From Isosphaera pallida ATCC 43644 (GTDB taxonomy: Bacteria > Planctomycetota > Planctomycetia > Isosphaerales > Isosphaeraceae), in contig NC_014962.1 in assembly GCF_000186345.1 (NCBI RefSeq), forward strand, positions 3,562,450 through 3,626,449: a stretch of 64,000 nucleotides of DNA, written 5' to 3'. The notes beneath the pieces were generated by a model. That model saw only the letters and a list, made by a program, of their open reading frames with translations. It was not told the origin of the DNA and did not search any database. A program made the position numbers and the translations under genes. Of this stretch, positions 16,666 to 26,936 are shown in pieces. How positions within the stretch are numbered: the first letter of the stretch is position 1; every line of letters begins with the position of its first letter.

Positions 16666-17106
16666 ATGCGAATTGTTTTGCAACGGGTGAGTCGAGCGGA
16701 AGTTCGGGTGGCCGGCGAGGTGGTGGGGCGAATTGACCGGGGATGGCTGGCCTTGGTGGGAGTGGCGCGGGGGGACGAGGCATCGCATGCCGATTATCTG
16801 GCGGCCAAGGTGGCGGGATTGCGAGGCTTCGCGGATGAGGCGGGGAAGATGAACCGCTCGGTTGTCGAGGTTGGCGGCGCGGTGTTGGTGGTCAGCCAAT
16901 TCACCTTATTGGGTGATTGTCGAGCGGGACGGCGGCCCAGTTTCACCGAATCGGCCGATCCGGTCTTGGCCGAAACGCTTTATGAGCGGTTCATCGCCCA
17001 GCTTCGGACCACCGGGTTGACCGTCGCCACCGGAGTCTTCCGCGCCGAGATGGAGGTGGAGCTGGTCAACGACGGCCCCGTTACGTTTCTGTTGGAGAGT
17101 CGCTAG
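16666..17106 (+). CDS. dtd: D-aminoacyl-tRNA deacylase
   Basis: A 146-residue protein, the usual length. It removes D-amino acids (and Gly from tRNA-Ala) from mischarged tRNA in the cytoplasm. The two hallmark motifs are present: SQFTLLGDCRAGRRPSF near residue 80 and NDGPVTFLLE at the C-terminus, whose Gly-Pro pair forms the chiral-proofreading pocket. The N-terminus MRIVLQRVSRAEVRVAGEVV is typical. GAGGGAAATCTG directly before the ATG at 16666 fixes the start. It is transcribed divergently from the sigma factor gene with 143 bases between. Confidence 0.95.
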   Translation: MRIVLQRVSRAEVRVAGEVVGRIDRGWLALVGVARGDEASHADYLAAKVAGLRGFADEAGKMNRSVVEVGGAVLVVSQFTLLGDCRAGRRPSFTESADPVLAETLYERFIAQLRTTGLTVATGVFRAEMEVELVNDGPVTFLLESR

Positions 17107-17433
17107 GCTCTCCTGACCCTTCCTCCGAAGTTCCAGGAACCGGCGGCCACGGCCCACCACGCGACATTCTACCTCGTTGGGAGGGAGTCCGAAGTCGCGT
17201 GTTTCCGGTCCTTCCAGTTCTCCGCCAGCACGTGTGCTTCCTCCGCGTCGGAGATGGTCCACGAGCCGCGATGCGGCACTGCCTCGGAGTCGCGTCGGCA
17301 AGCCCGACAGCGACCGTTCGAGATCAAGGGCGTTGGGGTTGAAGCGACGTTGACGCGGATCAGAATCCCCTTGAAGTGAAGATTGAAGAGTTGGCTCATC
17401 AAGATTTGCAATAGTTTGGGTTCGGGCAAGCGA
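17107..17433. other. Gap between dtd and glpK, with a doubtful small frame
   Basis: A minus-strand frame of 76 codons runs from an ATG at 17399 to a stop at 17169, just downstream of glpK. It begins MSQLFNLHFKGILIRVNV and contains a CRAC, but has no clear ribosome site and no family I know. I do not call it a gene. No terminator with a T-run is evident. Confidence 0.4.
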
Positions 17434-18939
17434 TCAGTCGTGTCGCCATCCTTTGGAACGTTCGACCGCCTCGCGCCAGCGGGCTAGACGGGCTTGAGCC
17501 TGCGAGGGAGCCAGACGGGGTTCGAAGCGTTCGGCGGCGCGCCAGACGCCTTCGAGTTCGGTTTCGTCGCGCCAAAGTCCCGCTCCCAGACCCGCAAACA
17601 GGGCCGCGCCCAAGGCGGTGGTTTCGGTGACGGCGGGCCGCACCACCGCAACACCCAACAGGTCGGCTTGGAACTGCATTAAGGTCCGGTTGACCGACGC
17701 ACCGCCATCGACCCGGAGTTCCCCAAGATCGAAGCCAGAGCCTTCGATGTCGGCCCGCATCGCGTGTAGCGCTTCGGCGACCTGGAAGGCAATCGACTCC
17801 AGCGCGGCTCGGGCAAGGTGGGCGGCGTTGGTGCCGCGACCAATGCCAATGAGGGTGCCTGACGCGTGGGGATCCCAGTCGGGCACGCCCAAACCGACGA
17901 AGGCCGGGACGAAATACACCCCGCCGCTATCGGGCACCGAGGTGGCCAGAGCCTCGACCTCGGCGGAGGAGCGAATCAAGCCCAAGCCGTCGCGAAGCCA
18001 TTGAACCACGGCCCCTCCGATGAAGACGGCTCCCTCCAACGCGTAAACCAATGAGCGTTCCGCTCCGAGGCACCAGGCGGCGGTGGTCAAGAGGCGGTGG
18101 CGAGAGGGGCGTGGATCGTCACCCAGGTTCATCAGCACAAAGCAGCCTGTGCCATACGTACATTTGGACATGCCAGGGTAAAAGCAAACTTGACCCGCTA
18201 GCGCCGCTTGTTGATCGCCCAGAATGGCGGCGATCGGTCGGCCCACCGGTCCCAGAGGGTGCGACACCTCGCCGATCACTCCCTGGGATGGAACCAGGTC
18301 GGGCAGAAGCGGCCGGGGAATGTTCAAAATGCCGAGCAGATCGTCGTCCCAGTCGCCGGTGCGCAGGTTGAACAACAGGGTGCGGGAGGCGTTGGAGGGG
18401 TCGGTGACGTGGCGTTGGCCCTGGGTCAATTGCCACACCAGCCAGGAATCGACAGTGCCGAAGGCCAGTTCGCCCCGTTCGGCCCGGGCGCGGAGGTCGG
18501 GATGGTGTTCCAGCATCCAGGCCAGCTTGGTGCCCGAGAAATAGGGATCCAGACATAAGCCGGTTCGTTGAGTGAACAGGGGCTCGACCCCCCGGGCGCG
18601 TAGCCGTTCGCAAAGCTCGGCAGTGCGGCGATCCTGCCAGACAATTGCCGGACCGACCGGCGTTCCGGTGGCGCGCTCCCAGATCAGGGTGGTTTCTCTC
18701 TGGTTGGCAATCCCCACTGCCGCGAGTTGGTCGGGACCGATTCGGGCTTGAGCCAGCGCTTCGGAAATCACCCCCGCCTGACTCGACCAAAGATCCATCG
18801 GGTCGTGTTCCACCCAACCCGGATGCGGATAGTGCTGGGGAAACTCGCGCTGACCCATCCCTTGGATCATGCCCTCCGTGTCGAAGACAATCGCCCGGGA
18901 ACTCGTTGTTCCCTGATCCAGCGCCAGCAGAAACGACAC
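17434..18939 (-). CDS. glpK: Glycerol kinase
   Basis: A 501-residue enzyme that phosphorylates glycerol with ATP to sn-glycerol 3-phosphate, in the cytoplasm. N-terminal FGGY domain: [16 protein letters not shown]; glycerol-contacting parts [22 protein letters not shown] and GYFSGTK-like [16 protein letters not shown]-terminal FGGY domain: [22 protein letters not shown], the [20 protein letters not shown] signature, and [21 protein letters not shown]. The start is GTG at 18937-18939 with a near-perfect AAAGGAGGT ahead. No facilitator (glpF) or glycerol-phosphate dehydrogenase is next to it, so it seems to be transcribed alone. Confidence 0.96.
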   Translation of the reverse strand: MSFLLALDQGTTSSRAIVFDTEGMIQGMGQREFPQHYPHPGWVEHDPMDLWSSQAGVISEALAQARIGPDQLAAVGIANQRETTLIWERATGTPVGPAIVWQDRRTAELCERLRARGVEPLFTQRTGLCLDPYFSGTKLAWMLEHHPDLRARAERGELAFGTVDSWLVWQLTQGQRHVTDPSNASRTLLFNLRTGDWDDDLLGILNIPRPLLPDLVPSQGVIGEVSHPLGPVGRPIAAILGDQQAALAGQVCFYPGMSKCTYGTGCFVLMNLGDDPRPSRHRLLTTAAWCLGAERSLVYALEGAVFIGGAVVQWLRDGLGLIRSSAEVEALATSVPDSGGVYFVPAFVGLGVPDWDPHASGTLIGIGRGTNAAHLARAALESIAFQVAEALHAMRADIEGSGFDLGELRVDGGASVNRTLMQFQADLLGVAVVRPAVTETTALGAALFAGLGAGLWRDETELEGVWRAAERFEPRLAPSQAQARLARWREAVERSKGWRHD

Positions 18940-19097
18940 GATGGACCTCCTTTGCCTGGCAAGGGTGGGGTTGACCCAAGCCCCGGGGGCTTGGACTTAG
19001 TGCCCGAGAAGACGAGCGGGAAAACAACAAAGCCAATTCGTCGAAGGTGGCTTGAAGGACGCGGCCGACCGAGGCGGACGTGTGATGTCGAATGAAT

Positions 19098-19151
19098 AAC
19101 CCCATTGTCGTTCCACCGATCGCGGCGACCGACGGCGACGACAATGGGGTT
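19098..19151 (-). terminator. 14-bp inverted repeat downstream of the Gfo/Idh/MocA gene
   Basis: AACCCCATTGTCGT at 19098-19111 is perfectly repeated in inverse at 19138-19151, with a 26-base loop that itself can pair partly. It begins 45 bases after the oxidoreductase stop. On the minus strand it is followed by TATTCATTC, moderately T-rich. A terminator is the simplest reading. Confidence 0.5.
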
Positions 19152-19195
19152 GGGCGACACTCACCTCATCGGAGACGGTGGAGCAGATCCGCCAA

Positions 19196-20464
<1,269 letters not shown>

Positions 20465-20791
20465 GGCGCGATGCCCTTTCGAGATGGAGGAGACGGGTAG
20501 GGAATCTTTACGATGGCGTGTTGCGTCATTCGTGCCGGACACGTTCCAACCCAACCGTCAAAAGCCCACAAGGATGAAAAGGGTTGGAAAGGTACCGGTT
20601 CAATCTTGTTGAAACCTGCTGGGAAGGGGGGATCAGGAAAAACCGATTCGATCGAATCCGTTGACGGTTGGATTCACGACCGCGGGATGGAATCAGGCGG
20701 GAGACAGGACACAGGGAGGTAGGCGGAGGTGGGGGATCAGCGCGTTGACCGGCCCCGCTTGAGACCTTGGGACGAGCGCGATCGGACTTAC
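20465..20791. other. 0.33-kb gap upstream of the Gfo/Idh/MocA gene
   Basis: No gene is seen. It contains a perfect 14-bp palindrome GATTCGATCGAATC at 20645-20658 and a bulged hairpin GGTTCAA/TTGAAACC at 20597-20616. The palindrome could be an operator for the downstream minus-strand gene; this is inference. Confidence 0.4.
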
Positions 20792-21928
20792 TTACTTGGC
20801 TCCCTTGCCCTTGACGACCTTGGATTTGAAGCCGACAAGATTGGGCTGTTCCTTCAACGGCCGAACGATCCGAAATCCCACGAAGGTGGCTTCGGTGTGC
20901 CACCAGATCGATTGGGGACGCTGTGGGTCCTGCAAACTCCACTCGCGATCGGAAGCCCGGCGCGCCGCCGAGCGCAGCGCCTCAGCGTCGTCGTCCCAGG
21001 AGCCGCCCCGCACCACGTGGGGGTACTCTCGTTCGTCGGGCAGGTGAACCGGGCCTTTGATGGGTCCGGTCCCCATCGACGCGAGTTGACCGTACCACGA
21101 GGGGTCATACCGATCAAGCACCCATTCGGCGACATTGCCGTGCATATCGAACAGACCCCAGGCATTTGGCTTCTTTTTGCCAACTTTCTGGGGGCCTTCG
21201 GCATTCTCCACATACCAGGCGTACTCGCCTAGTTCCTCGGGATCCGCGCCGAAGGAATAGGGGGTGACGCTGCCGGCGCGGCAGGCGTATTCCCATTCGG
21301 CTTCGGTGGGCAGGCGGTAGACCTGACCGGTCTTCTCCGAGAGCCAGCGGCAGTATTCCATCGCGGCGTGGTGGGTGATGCAGATGACCGGCTGGTTGCG
21401 TCGTCCCAGACCGAAGGTTTCGTCGGCGTAGGGACGGGTGGGACGGGTCACTGCGTCGGCACGACGTTCGGTGGGGGGGAGGTTCTCATTGCGCAATCCT
21501 TTGAGTTCTTTGAGCTTGATGTCCTGGGAGAAGGCGAAGAGATCGTATTCGTCCCAGGTCACTTCATACTTACCCATCCAGAAAGGGGCGATCTCGACTT
21601 CGATCTGCGGTCCCTCATCGTCCGCCCGGTTCTCCTCATCCTCGGGGCTGCCCATCTTGAAGACCCCCCCCTTGACGGGAACCATCTCGAATGCCACATC
21701 GGTGTAGGGGATGGTCAGCTTGTAGGGCTTCATCTCCGCTTCGGTGGTCGCCTGGGATTCCGGTGGCAAGGGCGGTCCGGCCAATTCGGGGGCCGTTTCC
21801 TGGCCGCTGGCTGGGGTCATTGCCCAGCTAACAAGAGTCCCCCATGTCACCAACCCGACCCACGCGCGGCTCGTGTTCAACGTCTTGAACTTGCCCGCCG
21901 CGCCGAGCCGCTGGTACCACCTTGTCAT
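20792..21928 (-). CDS. SUMF1 (formylglycine-generating enzyme-like) domain protein
   Basis: A 378-residue exported protein. Start ATG 21926-21928 has GGGAG 9 bases ahead. Residues 25-45 are a signal peptide (LVTWGTLVSWAMTPASG). The SUMF1/FGE-sulfatase domain fills about 70-370: FEMVPVKGGVFKMGSPEDEE, FWMGKYEVTWDEYDLF, CRWLSEKTGQVYRLPTEAEW, WGLFDMHGNVAEWVLD, VVRGGSWDDDAEALRSAARR and TFVGFRIVRP. The two active-site Cys of true formylglycine-generating enzymes near the C-terminus are missing, so it should not activate sulfatases. Such proteins are common as exported binding or scaffold proteins in planctomycetes. Its start codon shares bases with the divergent ApbE gene. Confidence 0.88.
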   Translation of the reverse strand: MTRWYQRLGAAGKFKTLNTSRAWVGLVTWGTLVSWAMTPASGQETAPELAGPPLPPESQATTEAEMKPYKLTIPYTDVAFEMVPVKGGVFKMGSPEDEENRADDEGPQIEVEIAPFWMGKYEVTWDEYDLFAFSQDIKLKELKGLRNENLPPTERRADAVTRPTRPYADETFGLGRRNQPVICITHHAAMEYCRWLSEKTGQVYRLPTEAEWEYACRAGSVTPYSFGADPEELGEYAWYVENAEGPQKVGKKKPNAWGLFDMHGNVAEWVLDRYDPSWYGQLASMGTGPIKGPVHLPDEREYPHVVRGGSWDDDAEALRSAARRASDREWSLQDPQRPQSIWWHTEATFVGFRIVRPLKEQPNLVGFKSKVVKGKGAK

Positions 21929-23132
21929 GACACATTCTCCCAATTGTGAAATCCCGCGCGAACTGGACCGCGCATTCGATGCTCCGACGCACGGGGGAAC
22001 CTGGGGCGGCGATCGTCCCGCTATTCCCAGTGGGCCAAAGCGTCTCGCGGTTCAACCGGCATGGGTTCGATGGACGTGGTTCCTGGCGATGATCGCCTCT
22101 TGGACCACGGTGTCGCTTGCGGGGACCAATTCCCGGTGCCAATCCGCGTCGCTGACCGAACCTCCGTCGCACCGCGTCGAGCTTAGCGCTCCCCGGATGG
22201 GGACGACCTTCACCGTGATTTTATACGGTCCCCAACCCGACGACGCCAGACGCGCTGCCCAGGAGGCGCTCGATCATGTCGAAACGCTCAACGCGATCCT
22301 CAGCGATTACGACCCTGAGAGCGAGTTGATGGCCTTTCGCGGTCGGGCCGGAGACGGCGCTTGGGTCGAACTCTCTCAACCCCTGTTCGAGTGTTTGAGT
22401 CGCTCCCGTGAGTTGGCCGAACGGACAGGAGGGGCGTTCGACCCCACTGCGGCCCCGGTGATTCGGCTCTGGAGGCGGGCTCGCCGCACTGGTGAACGTC
22501 CGCGGGAGGACTTGCTCCGCGACGCGCGCGAGCGGGTCGATTGGCGGGCGCTGGAACTCGACCCCGGTCGTCGCGCTGGTCGTCTGACTCGGGAACGGGT
22601 GGGGGTGGATCTGGGCGGGATTGCCAAGGGGTATGCCGCCGACGCCGCCCATCGTCTGCTGGTTGAACGAGGCTATCCCTGCTGTCTGGTGGCTGCCTCA
22701 GGGGATCTCAGGCTGGGTGACCCCCCTCCCGGCCAAAACGGCTGGATTGTGGCCTTGGAAACCCTGAAACCCATGACCACACCTTCGGCCATCGTCGCCG
22801 ATTCGGCTCCGCCCCCCCCTACCCTGAGCCTGTCGCGCTGCGGGATCTCGACCTCGGGCGACGCTGAGCAGTTCGTGGTCATCGACGGTGTGCGTTATTC
22901 GCACATCATCGACCCCCGCACCGGCGAACCGCTCACCACCCGGATGAGCGTCACTGTGATCGCCCCTGACGCGACCACCTCCGACTCCTGGGCCACCGCC
23001 CTGGCCGTTCTCGGCCCCGAGAAGGGGTTGGCCCTGCTCCGCCCCGAGGATCGTTTGGATGTTCGCTTCGCCATTCTCGACGACCAGAACCGCCTACGCA
23101 TCACCACCACCCCAGGATTCGGGGATCGTTGA
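21927..23132 (+). CDS. apbE: FAD:protein FMN transferase (ApbE family)
   Basis: A 401-residue protein. ApbE enzymes attach FMN covalently to Thr/Ser of exported redox subunits. Residues about 48-66 form a signal or anchor segment (WVRWTWFLAMIASWTTVSLAG). Family motifs: APRMGTTFTVILYG, then ILSDYDPESELMAF, GGAFDPTAAPV, the flavin-site DLGGIAKGYAADAA, ASGDLRLGD, and the nucleotide-binding HIIDPRTGEPLTTR. ATG 21927 is the first start in frame, with no good ribosome site. The N-terminal 45 residues are longer than usual for a signal peptide, so the true start may be an unseen non-ATG codon. The ATG overlaps the start codon of the divergent SUMF1 gene. No target redox complex is nearby. Confidence 0.88.
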   Translation: MTHSPNCEIPRELDRAFDAPTHGGTWGGDRPAIPSGPKRLAVQPAWVRWTWFLAMIASWTTVSLAGTNSRCQSASLTEPPSHRVELSAPRMGTTFTVILYGPQPDDARRAAQEALDHVETLNAILSDYDPESELMAFRGRAGDGAWVELSQPLFECLSRSRELAERTGGAFDPTAAPVIRLWRRARRTGERPREDLLRDARERVDWRALELDPGRRAGRLTRERVGVDLGGIAKGYAADAAHRLLVERGYPCCLVAASGDLRLGDPPPGQNGWIVALETLKPMTTPSAIVADSAPPPPTLSLSRCGISTSGDAEQFVVIDGVRYSHIIDPRTGEPLTTRMSVTVIAPDATTSDSWATALAVLGPEKGLALLRPEDRLDVRFAILDDQNRLRITTTPGFGDR

Positions 23133-23170
23133 GACGTCTTGAGTTCAGAGAAACCCTCAAATCGCTGTTG

Positions 23171-23941
23171 TCAATCCACCAACTCCAACGTCGCCCACAA
23201 TGAGGGATCCTCGCCGATGGGGAAGTCCTTGCCGACCCCCCAGAAGTCGTCGTGGCTCAACGGGTGGAAGACCTGGAGCATGAACCCCAAACGGCGGTTG
23301 ACTTCAGGATCGAAGCCGTAAACCACCGTGGCCGGGAGTTCCAGGTCGATTGCCCAACCGCGCCCGTCGTCAAGCAATTCTGCGTGGCTGGTCACCTGGT
23401 CGAGCGGCACGTTGGGCGGTTCGGCCAAAGCGCGGGCGATCGGCTTGCGTTGGAGCTGGACCTTCCAAGCGTCCACGCCGCGACGACCGCCCGAGGGTTC
23501 CAAATTGGCTAGGAATCGTGAGCAATACCGCGAAGCGCGGTGGATGTCCCGCGTGTCCCGCGTGTCGATCCAGACTTGAAAGCCTGACGATCGAAACGGT
23601 TGATCTTGGTTGAACACCAGCGCGGTCCGCCCTTCGACCCTCAGCCTTAGCCCTTGAGGACGCCAGCCCACCCAAGCGGTGGAGAGGCGCTGAGGGGCCA
23701 CTATCCCTGGCACGTCGGGCAGGCGGTGAGTGTCATCAAGCGGGGGCAATTGAGATTGGACCGACGCCGGATCGCCTGGAGCCGCTCCCGCTTTGGCCTT
23801 GCGACGCCCTCGGGACGGTTCCCCACCTACCCGAGGGCACCGAAACGACCAGCGGAACCAAAACGGGGTGGGGATAAGACCCGCTCCCACCGTGGAGCTT
23901 AGGGGTTCCGTCGGCTTTTCGACCGCTTCAACGTCGTTCAT
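23171..23941 (-). CDS. Carbohydrate-binding-like (CBM9/DOMON fold) protein, unknown
   Basis: A 256-residue protein whose ATG at 23939-23941 follows a perfect AGGAGGTTTTCACGG. The first 75 residues are loose and basic. From about residue 90 the sequence resembles the beta-sandwich seen in CBM9-like/DOMON proteins of planctomycetes: PQRLSTAWVGWRPQGLRLRV, SSGFQVWIDTRDTRDIHRAS, GWAIDLELPATVVYGFDP, RRLGFMLQVFHPLSHDDFW, and LWATLELVD at the end. There is no obvious signal peptide, so the location is unclear. The resemblance is by pattern only. It converges with apbE, with 38 bases between the stops. Confidence 0.6.
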   Translation of the reverse strand: MNDVEAVEKPTEPLSSTVGAGLIPTPFWFRWSFRCPRVGGEPSRGRRKAKAGAAPGDPASVQSQLPPLDDTHRLPDVPGIVAPQRLSTAWVGWRPQGLRLRVEGRTALVFNQDQPFRSSGFQVWIDTRDTRDIHRASRYCSRFLANLEPSGGRRGVDAWKVQLQRKPIARALAEPPNVPLDQVTSHAELLDDGRGWAIDLELPATVVYGFDPEVNRRLGFMLQVFHPLSHDDFWGVGKDFPIGEDPSLWATLELVD

Positions 23942-24010
23942 CCGTGAAAACCTCCTGACGGGGTGCGATTGGCCACCCGCCTCATTAAAAGAGAATCTCA
24001 TCTCATCAAA

Positions 24011-24493
24011 TCAGCTCAGATCGCGGTCCACGTAGGGCTTGGCGGAAGCCTGACCACTCAAACGATCGACGCCGACCGCGTCGCCATTCCATTTGGACTC
24101 ATTCCTACGCTTGTTTGAGTGCGGGGATCTAGTCGCGGGATCGTCCGCTTGGCTTTCAGTGGTGTCGTGGTCGTTCGAGCGCATCGCCAACGCGCCAAAG
24201 AGGGAAAAGACGCCGATGCAAACCAAAACCACTCCAACCAGAGAGGTTCCCTCAAGTCGTAGGTCGAACATCAACCCAATCGCCGCCAAGACTGACGCGG
24301 CAGTGAAGCGGTTCCATGCCCAGCCGGGGTCGGTCTGATCGCTTGGACGCGGTACGATCAGCGAGACGGCGAGGGCGTACAACACACCCGGAAAGAGATG
24401 ATTGGTGAGGAAGCAGATTCCTAAACCGATCAGGAAGACCGCGCCGGAAATCTGGTTGCCGCGCGAAGCCAGGTAGGATTTGAGAGATGGCAT
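24011..24493 (-). CDS. Small membrane protein, unknown
   Basis: A 160-residue protein from ATG 24491-24493 (AAGG 9 bases ahead). It has three hydrophobic segments: about 15-33 (ISGAVFLIGLGICFLTNH), 36-50 (LYALAVSLIVP) and 63-105, which may be two passes (ASVLAAIGLMFDL and LVGVVLVCIGVFSLFGAL). The arrangement resembles the short membrane domain of LiaF-like proteins. The last 55 residues are hydrophilic, rich in Asp, Ser and Arg. It lies 9 bases after the start-side region of the preceding gene's upstream end, same strand, so the two may be one transcript. A GTTAGAATG element sits about 196 bases upstream. Confidence 0.65.
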   Translation of the reverse strand: MPSLKSYLASRGNQISGAVFLIGLGICFLTNHLFPGVLYALAVSLIVPRPSDQTDPGWAWNRFTAASVLAAIGLMFDLRLEGTSLVGVVLVCIGVFSLFGALAMRSNDHDTTESQADDPATRSPHSNKRRNESKWNGDAVGVDRLSGQASAKPYVDRDLS

Positions 24494-24688
24494 GTCTTCG
24501 ACCTTTCGAGGGGAGACGAGCGAAATCAGGTCGCGGAGGTTGGGGTGGATCGGGTCGCGGTTGGGAGGATGTTGGAGAATCACGACTGAAGAGGAGAACC
24601 AGAAGAGAATTGTGGAACCACCCGCTTCTGATCTGGTCGAGGCGGAGCCAAGTCGAAACCCGAAGGTGGGTTGGACGCGATTCCAGCT

Positions 24689-24697
24689 CATTCTAAC
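24689..24697 (-). promoter_or_regulatory. GTTAGAATG element upstream of the small membrane protein
   Basis: On the minus strand GTTAGAATG, containing a -10-like TAGAAT, lies in the gap between ribH and the membrane protein gene. A leader of about 185 bases would result. The same nonamer occurs at 37252-37260 and 2978-2986. Confidence 0.3.
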
Positions 24698-24871
24698 CCG
24701 TTGAGGATTGTCGTGACGACGAGTCTTCGATCGCCACGACGGCCCTTCCCCCTGCCGGACATGGGTCGCAAATCACCGTTCTTGCCGGGTTCGTTGGGCA
24801 AGTTCAGCGGTCGTGGTCGAGGCCGCATCAGGTAGGGGGTGGGGAGCGAGCCGCGGGGTGCCGCGACCCGG

Positions 24872-25414
24872 TCAAGCCGTCGTGAAGCCGAAGTTCGCTT
24901 TGCCGGCCTGATCGAGACGCTCGAAGAGGTTGACCATCTCTAGCGCTGTCATGGCCGCCTCCGATCCTTTGTTGCCTGCTTTGAGACCGGCCCGATTGAG
25001 CGCTTGTTCGACGGTGTCGGTGGTCAAGACGCCGAAGATAATCGGCAGGCCGGTTTGAACCGAGACACTCATCAGTCCCGAGGCGGCTTGACCGGCAACA
25101 TGGTCATAGTGGCCCGTCTCGCCCCGGATGACACAACCCAGACACACGATCGCGCGGTGACGTCGCGCCTCGGCCAGACGAAGCGCAGTGACGGGCAACT
25201 CGAACGAGCCGGGCACGCGGACGAGGTCCAGACGGTCGGCGGACACACCGAACCGCTCGAAGGTTTCCAGGCACCCTTTTACCAGAGCGTCCACCACCAA
25301 CTCGTTGTAACGGGCTGCCACAATGGCGAAACGGCCCTCTATTGGAGCAAGCGCAACTCCCTCATAACGAGTGGGTCCTGTAGCCCGGCTGGAGGATGAC
25401 GATGACGAACTCAT
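24872..25414 (-). CDS. ribH: 6,7-dimethyl-8-ribityllumazine synthase
   Basis: A 180-residue enzyme for the penultimate step of riboflavin synthesis, joining ribitylaminouracil with dihydroxybutanone phosphate; it forms pentamers or 60-mers in the cytoplasm. Motifs: FAIVAARYNELVVDALVKG, the substrate-binding VRVPGSFELPVTALRLAE, IVCLGCVIRGETGHYDHVA with the catalytic His region, and LPIIFGVLTTDTVEQALNRA, then AGNKGSEAA. The N-terminus has eight Ser in a row after Met1, encoded by mixed TCN codons, and is about 20 residues longer than a compact family member. No other rib genes are adjacent. Confidence 0.95.
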   Translation of the reverse strand: MSSSSSSSSRATGPTRYEGVALAPIEGRFAIVAARYNELVVDALVKGCLETFERFGVSADRLDLVRVPGSFELPVTALRLAEARRHRAIVCLGCVIRGETGHYDHVAGQAASGLMSVSVQTGLPIIFGVLTTDTVEQALNRAGLKAGNKGSEAAMTALEMVNLFERLDQAGKANFGFTTA

Positions 25415-25893
25415 GCGCGAGTGGTTTCTCCGGAAGCGGCGGTGATCGGCCAGCGTGGGTGCCGGCGTGGTAGTCGGATGGCGGTGGTGGCATTGTGATC
25501 CTCCCGCCGTTGGGGGGCAAGTCGGTTCCTCGGCGTGGCCTGGTTCGGCTTGTCGTCTCGACGGGGTTGGGTTATGCCATTCGATCGTTCTCCACGTCGA
25601 CGAACCCGATGGCTCGGGCGGTCGTATCGCAAAAGGCGTCGCATCACGAGAGTCCGAGTGGTTCCCGTTCTTGCCTCAAATGGGCGGAGGCGGCGAAGTG
25701 GGGAGGGTGAGGCGTTCTCACCAACAGGTCGCGGGACCTGCGCGGGATGGGGTCGGCTTGGGGTCCAAATCAAAGGGCCGTGGTTTCAAGGTCGTTGGGT
25801 GTTGCTTCTCTGTTCCGTCGCGGACGGGGGGAGTGGTCGTTCGGACCGCGCGGCCGCGTTCCTCTCGCGCGACTGCCGGGAGTCTGGTCTGGC
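25415..25893. other. 0.48-kb divergent gap between ribH and a glycosyltransferase
   Basis: No gene is supported; frames that stay open on either strand are Arg/Pro-rich and lack ribosome sites. A small perfect hairpin AGGTC-GCGG-GACCT lies at 25725-25738. I see no tRNA or riboswitch signature (no FMN-box pattern before ribH). Confidence 0.5.
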
Positions 25894-26817
25894 ATGACGA
25901 GCCACGGTCGCAAACCCCCCTCCCAATTCCCGTCTTCCTCCGTGGATTTCCCCGCCATCCAGGACGGCCGGGAGGAGCCGACCGGCCAGGCCTCTCCCGC
26001 CTCCATCCCCAACCACCCCCCACCCGTTCGCGCTCCACGCATCCTTATCTCATTGGCGACCTTCAACGAGGCGGGCAATCTTCGGCCTCTGGTCGAGGCG
26101 ATCCACCAATTCCTCCCCGAGGCCGACGTGCTGGTGATTGACGACAATTCTCCCGACGGCACCGGCCGCATCGCCGACGAACTGGCCGCCGCCTCGCCCC
26201 GGGTCCGGGTGCTGCACCGCCCCGCCAAGCTCGGTCTGGGCACCGCGATCCTGGCGGCGATGCGCGACGCCATTGAGCATGATTACGACTACTATATCAA
26301 CATGGATGCCGACTTCAGCCACCCGCCCCGATTCCTCCCGGACCTGATCGCCGGTATGGATCGTTACGACGTGATGATCGGATCCCGCTACGTTCCCGGT
26401 GGCGGCGTTGAGGGGGAGTTCGGTCTCAAGCGACGGTTCATGTCCACTGGAATCAACATGTACGCTCGGCTTTTCCTCGGGTTGCGCACCCGGGACAACT
26501 CTGGGTCCTACCGTTGCTATCGGGTTTCCAAGCTGAAGCGGATGAACTTGGATCGAGTCAAAAGCCGAGGTTACTCGTTCATGGAGGAAATCCTGTTTTG
26601 GTGTCGTCACGCCGGTTGCCGATTCGGCGAGACTCCCATCCTGTTTGAGAATCGCCGCTCGGGCGTCTCCAAGATTCATGCGGGCGAGGCCGTCAAGGCG
26701 CTTTGGATCATCGCCGAGTTGGGGATTCGGCGCGTGTTGGGGTTGATTCCGCCCCCTGCGTCCCAGGAGGGGCCGGAGGATTCGACGACGAATACGAATG
26801 GACCGGTCGCCGGGTGA
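25894..26817 (+). CDS. GT2 glycosyltransferase, polyprenol-phosphate mannose synthase type
   Basis: A 307-residue protein that by family transfers a sugar (mannose or glucose) from a nucleotide donor to polyprenyl phosphate at the inner face of the membrane. The first 48 residues are Pro/Ser-rich and extra. The GT-A domain follows: ILISLATFNEAGNLRPLVEA, then ADVLVIDDNSPDGTGRIADE, the metal site YYINMDADFSHPPRFLPD, VMIGSRYVPGGGVEG, and SFMEEILFWCRHAGCRFGE. There is no C-terminal membrane domain, as in DPM1-type enzymes. GGGAG lies 11 bases before ATG 25894. It converges with the giant gene. Donor and lipid are inferred from the family. Confidence 0.88.
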   Translation: MTSHGRKPPSQFPSSSVDFPAIQDGREEPTGQASPASIPNHPPPVRAPRILISLATFNEAGNLRPLVEAIHQFLPEADVLVIDDNSPDGTGRIADELAAASPRVRVLHRPAKLGLGTAILAAMRDAIEHDYDYYINMDADFSHPPRFLPDLIAGMDRYDVMIGSRYVPGGGVEGEFGLKRRFMSTGINMYARLFLGLRTRDNSGSYRCYRVSKLKRMNLDRVKSRGYSFMEEILFWCRHAGCRFGETPILFENRRSGVSKIHAGEAVKALWIIAELGIRRVLGLIPPPASQEGPEDSTTNTNGPVAG

Positions 26818-26936
26818 AAGCGTGGTGCGCGTGAAGGAACCCTGTGGAACGCCCCTCTTCATTCAAGTCAAACGGAAGGCAAAACGCCTGGATAGAAAGC
26901 CGAGGTTGCCAAGGCGCGCTGGTCGGCTTGGCTTTT

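Noticed and set aside
20792-21928. A functional formylglycine-generating enzyme serving the nearby sulfatase
   Set aside because: The two active-site cysteines are absent and the sulfatase is broken.
25455-26141. A 228-codon plus-strand frame running into the GT2 glycosyltransferase gene
   Set aside because: It is Gly/Arg-rich, overlaps the clear glycosyltransferase frame and lacks a ribosome site.
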